A stretch of DNA of 43,056 nucleotides from positions 1-43,056 of the forward strand of contig JBOFSQ010000008.1 in the NCBI GenBank assembly GCA_051651625.1, given 5' to 3'. The stretch comes from JBOFSQ01 sp051651625 (lineage in GTDB: Bacteria > Planctomycetota > Planctomycetia > Pirellulales > Thermoguttaceae). The translations under genes were made by a program, and so were the position numbers. Positions 1-6,945 of the stretch are shown here, piece after piece (position 1 is the first letter of the stretch; every line of letters begins with the position of its first letter). The notes beneath the pieces were generated by a model that made no database searches, was not told the origin of the DNA, and saw only the letters and a program-made list of their open reading frames with translations.

Positions 1-2153
1 TCGTGCGGCGAAACGCCTTTGAGCCAGATACAAAATCGTCTCCCGTTGTTGATGAACTCCTCCGCACCAACGTAAGGACGCACGAACTTTTTTGCGTCTG
101 GACAAGTTTTGAGCAACGCTTTTCGCTCGGCGGCGTCAAGCAAAAAGTGACCACCGTCAATCGGCTGATTGCCGAATAACATCAAAGGTGCCACGCCAAA
201 TGGCTTGCTCCGATTCGTCACTAACACGCTCGGTGCGTCAACCAAGTACGGATTGATTTGTTTGACGATGGCGGCGCGCGGTTCGCTTGTAACCGTGTCG
301 TACAGAAACAGCTTCTTCTCTGAACGATCCGATGTGCTAAATCCAACGATGACGCAGAAAACAGCAGCTTTGCCGCGTGCTTCGTTTGTCCATTTGAACG
401 TTTGATGCGCGAAGTTAATTTTGATCGCGTAACGATCAAACAATGTTTGCCACAACGCCGGAACCTGTTCGCCTTGGCAAATCGAGTTCGTTGAAACGAA
501 CGCGCACTCGATCCGCGTTCCCTGAATGTACTCCGCCGCTTTTTTGTACCAGCACGTCACATAGTCCAAATTGCCGCAGTTCTTGACGCCAGCGAACACG
601 GTTTCCAAATCGCGTTTTTGCGTACTGTCCATGAGTCTCGCGCCCGCAAACGGCGGATTTCCCAAGATGTAATTGAGCTGCGTTTTCGGGACGACACTTT
701 CCCAGTCGAGCGGAAGTGCGTTCGCGCAGCGAATTGTTGGCGATGTGGTCAGCGGAATCCGCAAGTACGATTTGCCGAAGTGTGCGCGGACTTCGTTGTT
801 CATCTGGTGATCGATTAACCAAAGCGCAGTCTGCGCGATGAGCGACGGAAACTCTTCAATCTCGATTCCATAAAACTGGTTAACGTTGACACGAACAAGC
901 AACTCCAAATCCAACAGCGGTGTACCGCGTTTGATTTCGTCACTGCGTAACGCTTCGATGACTTTGATTTCAAGTTCGCGCAGTTCGCGGTAGGTGACAA
1001 TGAGAAAGTTCCCGCAGCCACACGCAGGATCGAGAAACTTGAGCGACGCAAGTTTTTCGTGGAATACATGGAGTCGTTCTTCGCGGACACTCTTCGTTCG
1101 CAGTGCGGTGATGGTGCGTAACTCTGCTTGCAAGTCGTCCAAAAAGAGCGGGCCGATGAGTTTGAGAATGTTCGCTTCGCTTGTGTAGTGCGCACCGAGG
1201 TTGCGGCGTTCTTGCGGGTTCATGACGCTTTGGAACATCGCGCCGAAAATCGCCGGACTGATTTTGCTCCAGTCGAACTCCGCGCACTCGATCAGCGCGT
1301 CGCGCATCTTCTCGTCAAAATCGGGGCTTGCGATTTGTTCGTCGAAGAGTTGACCGTTCACATACGGGAACGCGCGAAGTTGTTCGTCGAGATTCTTGGT
1401 ACGATTCGGTTCTGGTTTGTTGAGCGTCTCGAAGATTTTTTGAACGTGGAGCGCGACATCGGAGCCGTCTGGTTTTGTTCGCGTGCGCAAGAAGTTGAGG
1501 AACGCATCTTTTGGGAAAATGCCGGTGTCTTCGGCGAAGAGGCAGAACAGCATTCGCACGAGGTAGGTTTCGAGTTGGTGGCCGCCGTAGCCAGTTTCTT
1601 TGAGGAGATCGTGGAGTCGTCCCATCAGTTCCGCCGCTTTCACGTCGGCGGGGTTTTGTTCGCCGTACTCCTGTTTTTCGTAGCCCGCGAGGAACGCGAA
1701 GAGTTCGACATGGTTTGCGAGTGCTTCGAGAGTGAACACGGTTTTCGCAGCGTCGTTATCTAGGTCGTAGACGTGAAAGTGTGCGAAGTCGCAGATGAGA
1801 ATGACGCGGGGAAGTTCGTCGGGCGGAAGAGCGTCGGCGTAGGCTTTCGCTTGCTGGTACGCGGCATCCAAATCTTTGCCGCGCGACTTCATTTCGATCA
1901 GGATCATCCGCCTCCAGAAGAGATCGATGTAGCCGTCGGAGCCATCGTGGTACTGCACCTTTTTCTCAAACGTCGCCAGCTTGCGATCCGTCACGCCGAA
2001 AATCTTGAGAAACTCATACTCAAATGTCTGCGCATCGCTCTTTTCGCTGGCAGCGTCAGAATACTTGATTGCGAACGCCGCCGCACGCTGGCGCATTGCG
2101 TCGAACGAGACGGTTACGGGTGTCGTCTTTGTGGCGTGCGACTTCGTTGACAT
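1..2153 (-). CDS. Type IIL restriction-modification enzyme, MmeI-like (C-terminus beyond window)
   Basis: One open frame of 717 residues runs from the ATG at 2153 off the left edge without a stop. Residues 20-135 look like the MmeI-type nuclease domain, with a PD-(D/E)XK core in GYIDLFW and IEMKS (D77, E87, K89). A helical spacer covers about 170-320 and includes LGAHYTS (319-325). The amino-methyltransferase follows, with SAM motif I DPACGCGNF (375-383) and catalytic motif IV NPPF (499-502). In this family one polypeptide both methylates adenine and cuts at a fixed distance from its site. The specificity-giving target recognition domain would be C-terminal and is only begun here. A GAGG Shine-Dalgarno lies about 12 bases before the ATG. 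No separate methylase or specificity gene is visible, as expected. The family call is strong; the recognition site cannot be read. Confidence 0.9.
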   Translation of the reverse strand, partial: MSTKSHATKTTPVTVSFDAMRQRAAAFAIKYSDAASEKSDAQTFEYEFLKIFGVTDRKLATFEKKVQYHDGSDGYIDLFWRRMILIEMKSRGKDLDAAYQQAKAYADALPPDELPRVILICDFAHFHVYDLDNDAAKTVFTLEALANHVELFAFLAGYEKQEYGEQNPADVKAAELMGRLHDLLKETGYGGHQLETYLVRMLFCLFAEDTGIFPKDAFLNFLRTRTKPDGSDVALHVQKIFETLNKPEPNRTKNLDEQLRAFPYVNGQLFDEQIASPDFDEKMRDALIECAEFDWSKISPAIFGAMFQSVMNPQERRNLGAHYTSEANILKLIGPLFLDDLQAELRTITALRTKSVREERLHVFHEKLASLKFLDPACGCGNFLIVTYRELRELEIKVIEALRSDEIKRGTPLLDLELLVRVNVNQFYGIEIEEFPSLIAQTALWLIDHQMNNEVRAHFGKSYLRIPLTTSPTIRCANALPLDWESVVPKTQLNYILGNPPFAGARLMDSTQKRDLETVFAGVKNCGNLDYVTCWYKKAAEYIQGTRIECAFVSTNSICQGEQVPALWQTLFDRYAIKINFAHQTFKWTNEARGKAAVFCVIVGFSTSDRSEKKLFLYDTVTSEPRAAIVKQINPYLVDAPSVLVTNRSKPFGVAPLMLFGNQPIDGGHFLLDAAERKALLKTCPDAKKFVRPYVGAEEFINNGRRFCIWLKGVSPH

Positions 2154-2201
2154 TGGTCGTTTTCCTCGTGGCGTTTGTATCGCGTGTCAACCACGGCTAA
2201 T

Positions 2202-2939
2202 CTATGTTGTCGCGTCTGCTTTTGGCGTATCGGATGGATTCCCGCCTTTGCGGGAATGACGGCAACAACACCGCATCACGAACCGTTCGAGTCGTTCCCA
2301 GATTGTTGTGTAACGCAGCGACGCGACGGCAATTCCAATCGCGGCACCGAAGAGAACGTCACTCGGATAGTGTGCTTGCGATACGATCCGCTGGAGCGCG
2401 AGCAGCAGAAGCAGCGCGACAAAATATGCTCGCGCAGCTATCTGCGGAAACATCGACCACAGCATTGCCGTTAGTGCGGCGGCAATCGTCGTGTGCCCCG
2501 ACGGGAAACTACTATAGACCGAGTTAAAAAGTCCCAAATCGGCGCGAAGTAGACCGTGCCACGTTGATTCGTTCTGTGCGACTAGATTTAGTTCTGCGAT
2601 TCGGTTTAAGAAGTGGTGTGGGCGTTCGCGGGTGACGAGAAACTTGACAACGTGTGTGATTGCACCAGCCGCCAGCACAACCACGACGATACGCGGAATC
2701 TCACGCCGCGTCGTCGGAATCAGAATCGCCATCCCGACAAGAAAGATGGCGATCATCGAGAGCACTCCATACGCTTCGCAGAGATTGACGGTGCGTCCGA
2801 TGTCGCCACGAGTCAGAAACGTACACGAGCCGATCTTCTGAACGATTGTTACATCGTATCCGTTCGCGCACCAAATACCGAGCGCGGAAAGTCCACACAA
2901 AAGAACGACCAACATCGACCAGCGAAGAACGTTTGACAA
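2202..2939 (-). CDS. PAP2-superfamily membrane phosphatase
   Basis: This is a membrane phosphatase of the type 2 phosphatidic acid phosphatase fold, a family acting on phosphatidate, undecaprenyl pyrophosphate or similar lipid phosphates. The three signature motifs are visible: K-x6-RP around residues 99-107 (KFLVTRERP), SSFPSGH at 143-149 and SQAHYPSD at 187-194. The conserved Arg, two His and Asp form the active site. Hydrophobic segments lie near residues 8-25, 58-75, 83-100, 150-165 and 172-186. I chose the TTG at 2939 because GGAGGT sits six bases upstream, 13 bases after the gldA stop. Longer starts would overlap gldA. The last ~19 residues (RHSRKGGNPSD and onward) are read from a palindromic intergenic repeat, so the native C-terminus was probably shorter. 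The exact substrate is unknown. Confidence 0.82.
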   Translation of the reverse strand: MSNVLRWSMLVVLLCGLSALGIWCANGYDVTIVQKIGSCTFLTRGDIGRTVNLCEAYGVLSMIAIFLVGMAILIPTTRREIPRIVVVVLAAGAITHVVKFLVTRERPHHFLNRIAELNLVAQNESTWHGLLRADLGLFNSVYSSFPSGHTTIAAALTAMLWSMFPQIAARAYFVALLLLLALQRIVSQAHYPSDVLFGAAIGIAVASLRYTTIWERLERFVMRCCCRHSRKGGNPSDTPKADATT

Positions 2940-2952
2940 AGTGTACCTCCAA

Positions 2953-4059
2953 TCACATTGCCTGTCGCGCTTGGCCGAGTGCGTCGGCGGCAAGCATTGC
3001 GTTGACCAAACTCGATTCGGTCACGTCAAACGGGTGATTGTGACAGAGCGATCCCACGCCTGCACACACCGCAGCGATTCGTTCGAGAACGTCACGCGGC
3101 GAACCTTTGATGTGAAGTTCTTCGAGCGTCACGGGAAGCCCAACCGCGATCATCCAATCGACAACAACGTTGCGCGTTTCGGCATCCATTGCGTCGTCGA
3201 GACAGAGTTGCGTGACGATACCGAACGCGACTTTTTCACCGTGCATCATGCCAGCGTTAACGCACGCATCGACGTTTGAAAGTTCGTTTCCGATAGCGTG
3301 CGCAGTCGCCAGCGAACCGCTTTCAAAACCGAGTCCGGAAAGGAGCGTGTTCGCTTCGATGACCTTCTCAACCGCCGGCGTGACGAGGTGGCGTTCGACA
3401 TCGCGCTTGGCGTCAACGCCGTACTCAAGTAGAATCTCGAAACAAAGTTTTGCGAGTGCCGCCGCTGCGAGAGTTGGGACGCCGCCTGCAAGATTTTTGG
3501 TGCGTGTTTTCATCGAGGCTTCCATCTCAACCCACGTCGAGAGAGCGTCGCCCATTCCGGCAACGAACGTTCGCACCGGCGCATTTGCGACGACGCGACT
3601 ATCGACGAGAACAAGATCAGGATTGAACGGCCAGCACTCGAAGTTGAGAAACTTGTGGTCATCGCCGTACCAAACTGAGGCCGCACTCGTTGGCGAGTCG
3701 TTCGACGCGATTGTTGGGACGGTGACAATTCTCATACCGTTATCAATGGCGACGGCCTTTGCAACGTCGAGAACTTTGCCGCCGCCGATACCGACCGAGA
3801 TGTCACACTTCTGCGCGGCGGCGATCTCGCCGACACGTTTTCGTTCTGCGAGTGTCGCTTCGCCCGCGAACTCAGCTTCAACCATTTTCATTCCCGCCGC
3901 CGCGAGCGACGCCGTTACCGTCTCGCCAACAATCGACTTGAGACTGCGGTCCCACAAAACGAGCGGACGTTTACCAAGCGGCTTCAAAAACTCGCCAAGT
4001 TCAGCAAGAACGCCCGGACCTTGAACATACTTACGCGGACATATCAAAATCGTTTTCAT
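2953..4059 (-). CDS. gldA: Glycerol dehydrogenase (iron-containing alcohol dehydrogenase family)
   Basis: A 368-residue protein, the usual length for NAD-dependent glycerol dehydrogenase, which oxidises glycerol to dihydroxyacetone in the cytoplasm. The N-terminal half has the dinucleotide-binding loop GIGGGKVLDVAKA (90-102) followed by VPTIASNDSPTSAASV. Predicted metal ligands are D171 in AGMGDALSTW, H254 in ATAHAIGNEL and H273 in AGMMHGEKVAFG, matching the three ligands known for Bacillus GldA. The start ATG at 4059 is preceded by GGAAGG. The PAP2 gene follows after 13 bases with its own Shine-Dalgarno, so the two are probably co-transcribed. No dihydroxyacetone kinase is nearby. A related glycerol-1-phosphate dehydrogenase is possible, but the length and the TIASNDSP segment favour GldA. 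Confidence 0.88.
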   Translation of the reverse strand: MKTILICPRKYVQGPGVLAELGEFLKPLGKRPLVLWDRSLKSIVGETVTASLAAAGMKMVEAEFAGEATLAERKRVGEIAAAQKCDISVGIGGGKVLDVAKAVAIDNGMRIVTVPTIASNDSPTSAASVWYGDDHKFLNFECWPFNPDLVLVDSRVVANAPVRTFVAGMGDALSTWVEMEASMKTRTKNLAGGVPTLAAAALAKLCFEILLEYGVDAKRDVERHLVTPAVEKVIEANTLLSGLGFESGSLATAHAIGNELSNVDACVNAGMMHGEKVAFGIVTQLCLDDAMDAETRNVVVDWMIAVGLPVTLEELHIKGSPRDVLERIAAVCAGVGSLCHNHPFDVTESSLVNAMLAADALGQARQAM

Positions 4060-4333
4060 GACAACCTTCCTTTCGAGCAGACCCGTTACGGGTCAATTTG
4101 TAGGCTTCGCCCTCCGCAAGACCGCGGCCTCGATGGGCCGCTACCGTTTCGTTGCGGGAAATTCTAACCGACTTTATCTTGGAGCGTAACCCCACCAACA
4201 AGGCCCGCCATTATCGCGGGATTCAAGATTTTTGAAGGGGGCGGGCAGAGAGCGGCGTGAACGGGCCTGATAGAGCGGTGCCGACAGACAAATTGTTGTC
4301 CCCGTTTACGGTATACCGCGCATAACAGCCCGA
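4060..4333. other. Intergenic region between secretin-like gene and gldA
   Basis: There is no credible gene in these 274 bases. The sequence is GC-rich and contains short inverted repeats, such as CCCGC/GCGGG arms near 4203-4219 and GCGGCC/GGCCGC arms near 4125-4142. These could end the minus-strand secretin-like transcript or form the leader of gldA. I could not identify a convincing promoter by eye. Confidence 0.4.
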
Positions 4334-5458
4334 TTATGGGATCACGTTCACTGTGAGAATCCCAGTGACCAAAACCGTTTCGCGTCCAATTTCAATGGCG
4401 GTGTTCTTGAACAGTCGGTTGATATATGGAATCTTGTTCAAAACCGGCGTACCATATTCTTGGCGTACTTCCCGTTCTTGCGTGCGTTCGATGCCGGTGA
4501 GGAAGACCACCAACATGCCGTCGCTCGGCCACACAAGTCCCGTTTCGGCAAGCTCGATTTTCTCAACGTGCGGCACTTGAATGTTGACTGCGACATCACT
4601 TGGGGCCTCATCCAAACCCACCATTCGCCCGTCGCTGAATGAATATGTGTCAACCTTGTCGATACACGTCATCAACAACGAAACATCGGTGCTGACCGAC
4701 CGTGCGTCAGAAGTGAGCAACGAAAATAGTTCAAGAGTCATCCCTGCGTCAACAACGGAAATGTCCGACTGGTAGGTTGTTCCCGTATCGCCAACGACGG
4801 GAATGACACTCGTGACGAACTTATGTCGCGTTGTGTCATTGACGAACGCACGTCCACCATTGAGCGTCACAACCTTCGGAGCTTGCAAGAGATTGTCCGT
4901 TGGTGATGCCAGTACCATGTTGAGTTGCGTTTGCAACGCCTCTTTGAACGCGGCGACATTTTCTTTGGCAACCCAAAATGCCGTTACGCCGCAAGTTTGG
5001 TACGCCGGTTTCCCGTCGTGGACTGCACGGAGCGGGCGAAGATACGGGGTAAGCTGTTGTTGAACTCCGAGTGGTTTCGCGTTCTTCTCTCTTGTGACGA
5101 ACCGAACTTCAGCGGAGAAGCAAACTTCGCGCAATTCGGGGCGTGTGAAACGGTTGACGACATCGCTGACGTGTGCGTGAATCGCTGGTGTGTGGTAGAC
5201 GTACAGTTTGTTTGCGTCGCAGCCGATCAGTCCCATCATTTCGCCGCCCGTCCACGCCTTTTCGCCGGTCTCGCGTTTGACAATGTTTATTATTTCGGCA
5301 CCGGGCCAATTGCCGCCACCGCACGCCTTGTTTTGGGCGACGACATCTGGCGGGAAAACGTATTCGCGCCAAACCTGACCGTGCCGATTTGGGAGTTGTG
5401 CAATCGCACTCGCAACGCCGACCAGAAACACCACACAAACCATCATCAGTCGCGTCAT
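4334..5458 (-). CDS. Short secretin-like (GspD/PilQ superfamily) exported protein
   Basis: A 374-residue exported protein with a signal peptide (MTRLMMVCVVFLVGVASAIA, residues 1-20). Residues ~185-370 resemble the C-terminal secretin domain of type II/III secretion and type IV pilus outer-membrane channels: LLQAPKVVTLNGGRAFVND, then the SDISVVDAGMTLEL strand, and the closing GTPVLNKIPYINRLFKNTA segment followed by the ETVLVTGILTV strand. Residues ~50-150 look like a single N-domain. Classical secretins are much longer with several N-domains, and no other secretion gene is adjacent. This may therefore be a planctomycete stand-alone secretin-like protein of unknown role rather than a true secretion channel. 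GGAG precedes the ATG by seven bases. It is divergent from the HlyD-like gene. Confidence 0.75.
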   Translation of the reverse strand: MTRLMMVCVVFLVGVASAIAQLPNRHGQVWREYVFPPDVVAQNKACGGGNWPGAEIINIVKRETGEKAWTGGEMMGLIGCDANKLYVYHTPAIHAHVSDVVNRFTRPELREVCFSAEVRFVTREKNAKPLGVQQQLTPYLRPLRAVHDGKPAYQTCGVTAFWVAKENVAAFKEALQTQLNMVLASPTDNLLQAPKVVTLNGGRAFVNDTTRHKFVTSVIPVVGDTGTTYQSDISVVDAGMTLELFSLLTSDARSVSTDVSLLMTCIDKVDTYSFSDGRMVGLDEAPSDVAVNIQVPHVEKIELAETGLVWPSDGMLVVFLTGIERTQEREVRQEYGTPVLNKIPYINRLFKNTAIEIGRETVLVTGILTVNVIP

Positions 5459-5533
5459 GTTCGTTCTCCATTAGTTTCGTAGTTTCGTCTTCATCCACGG
5501 TTGATTTCATCGCCCATCACAAGCCAGAGGAAT

Positions 5534-5552
5534 GCTACAGAAATTCTGTAGC
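5534..5552. promoter_or_regulatory. Perfect 19-bp palindrome in a divergent intergenic region
   Basis: GCTACAGAA-A-TTCTGTAGC has perfect 9-bp arms around one base. It lies 76 bases before the minus-strand secretin-like gene and 126 bases before the HlyD-like gene. The position and dyad symmetry suit an operator for a dimeric repressor controlling both genes. A simple hairpin is the alternative. Confidence 0.4.
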
Positions 5553-5677
5553 GTAGTCAAGAGAGTAACCCGTCCCCCTACGATATTCCAGCGTCGCAGT
5601 TAGAATGCCGCATCGTTAGCGATCTGGTTTTTGCTACGCCGTCCGCCGAAACTTTGTCCACTACCAACTTCTTTACC

Positions 5678-6796
5678 ATGCCACACAACTTCTCACACCG
5701 AATTGTTCTCGCTACTTTCGTACTCGTTCTCGCAACAGCGTTGACGCTAGACGCGCAGGACCGCCGTAATTATCCGCCGTCAACGGCTATCGGAAGTGGT
5801 GCTCAGCAGGCTCCGTCGGTCGGCGCAGCACCGCCGACGGTTTTCACGCCAACCACCGCAACGTCTGCAACGCCAACGATGGTCGTTGGACGTGATGAAG
5901 TGCGGCTGTTACAGTGCTTGATGGAAGTCAAGAAGGAGGTATCAGTCAGTGCCAACACGCAAGGTGTTTTGCAGTCGCTTAGAACGGCTGCGTGCGATGC
6001 TGCTGGAAAACCTGTCACCGACGAGAATGGTCAGCCGGTTTTTGTAGACCTCAAAGAAGGAGTCCAAGTGTTAGCCGGTCAGGTACTTGGGCGTCAGGAC
6101 GACCGCCTCGCGCAGGCCGATCTCAAGATTGCCGAGACGGACTACGCCGTCGCTCAAGAAGAGGCGAACAAGCAGATCGAAGTCGAGCACGCGCGAACTG
6201 CGTGGATGGTCGAAGACGCCAAAGTGCAAATGCTGGAGGAGGCGAATGCGCGTGTAGACAGGGCCGTTTCGCAGACGGAGGTACTCGAAGCGAAGATGCG
6301 GCGTAAGCAAGCCGAGGCGCAGTTTGAACTTTGCCAGTACACGCTCGGTGTCCGCCGCAAAGAGGCCGAGGCGAAGAAGGCGCGACTCGATGCGGCGACG
6401 GTTCAGGTGACGCTGCGTCAACTGGTCGCGCCGTGGAATGGTGAAGTCGTTGAGGTCAAGGCTGCCGAAGGCGAGTGGCTCCGCGAAGGTGCGCCGGTTG
6501 TACGCATCATTCAGCTTGAACGTCTCCGCGTTCGCGGCAAAGTCGATTCTGCTGCTTACGCGCCGGAGATGTTCCGCGGACGCCCAGCAACGGTCGTTGC
6601 AAAGATGGTCGATGGCCGAACAGAATCGTTCCCTGCGCAGGTTTCGTTTGCCAATTACATCGTTCAATCTGGCAACACGTTTGAAGTCCACATCGAAGTT
6701 GACAACCGCCGCGAGAACGGCGTCTGGATGCTCCAGCCCGGAAAGATGGTCGATGTGATCGTCCACGGTGCCGGTGTCGCCAGCACTGGACAATAG
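5678..6796 (+). CDS. HlyD/membrane-fusion-type periplasmic adaptor protein
   Basis: A 372-residue exported protein. A hydrophobic signal segment (FSHRIVLATFVLVLATALTLDA) is followed by a Pro/Thr/Ala-rich linker to about residue 68. The rest follows the periplasmic adaptor plan: a first lipoyl half-motif (VSVSANTQGVLQSL and EGVQVLAGQVLGRQDD), a long alpha-helical hairpin rich in A, E, K and Q (about 145-250), the second lipoyl half (VAPWNGEVVEVKAAEGEWLREGAPVVRI) and a beta-barrel part ending in MLQPGKMVDVIV. Such proteins link inner-membrane exporters to an outer-membrane channel, but no transporter or TolC gene lies next to it. An upstream in-frame TTG at 5654 is possible. Neither start has a good Shine-Dalgarno, and I prefer the ATG. 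Confidence 0.85.
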   Translation: MPHNFSHRIVLATFVLVLATALTLDAQDRRNYPPSTAIGSGAQQAPSVGAAPPTVFTPTTATSATPTMVVGRDEVRLLQCLMEVKKEVSVSANTQGVLQSLRTAACDAAGKPVTDENGQPVFVDLKEGVQVLAGQVLGRQDDRLAQADLKIAETDYAVAQEEANKQIEVEHARTAWMVEDAKVQMLEEANARVDRAVSQTEVLEAKMRRKQAEAQFELCQYTLGVRRKEAEAKKARLDAATVQVTLRQLVAPWNGEVVEVKAAEGEWLREGAPVVRIIQLERLRVRGKVDSAAYAPEMFRGRPATVVAKMVDGRTESFPAQVSFANYIVQSGNTFEVHIEVDNRRENGVWMLQPGKMVDVIVHGAGVASTGQ

Positions 6797-6802
6797 ATAG
6801 AA

Positions 6803-6828
6803 TCGGAGCGGGAAGCGTAAGCGAGTGC
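6803..6828 (+). repeat. Copy of the AAGCGTAAGCGAGTG intergenic repeat
   Basis: The core GGGAAGCGTAAGCGAGTG recurs in the window near 22258-22335 (three copies), 26769-26790 (inverted) and 31566-31617 (two copies). All copies lie between genes or at gene ends, and one supplies the dxr stop codon. No coding function is seen. Confidence 0.75.
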
Positions 6829-6832
6829 CAGT

Positions 6833-6885
6833 GGACGGTGTGGACTTGGTGGACAGTATGGACTGCGCGAACGTCCACACCGTCC
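6833..6885 (+). terminator. Long hairpin between the adaptor gene and the rhamnosidase gene
   Basis: GGACGGTGTGGAC (6833-6845) is exactly complementary to GTCCACACCGTCC (6873-6885), giving a 13-bp stem with a 27-base loop. Further TGGAC/GTCCA copies lie inside and just outside it. There is no U-tract, so it is not a textbook terminator. It may be a terminator-like repeat or a leader structure for the rhamnosidase gene 60 bases downstream. Confidence 0.45.
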
Positions 6886-6945
6886 ATAATGTCCACCGCT
6901 GGTGACGATGGCCGTTTATCCACACACAACGAAAGGTTTTCCACA

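Noticed and set aside
1128..1763. 211-residue frame antisense to the MmeI-like gene
   Set aside because: The minus strand carries continuous similarity with nuclease and methylase motifs, so this frame is a shadow.
3170..4024. 284-residue frame antisense to gldA
   Set aside because: It is a shadow of a gene with intact catalytic motifs.
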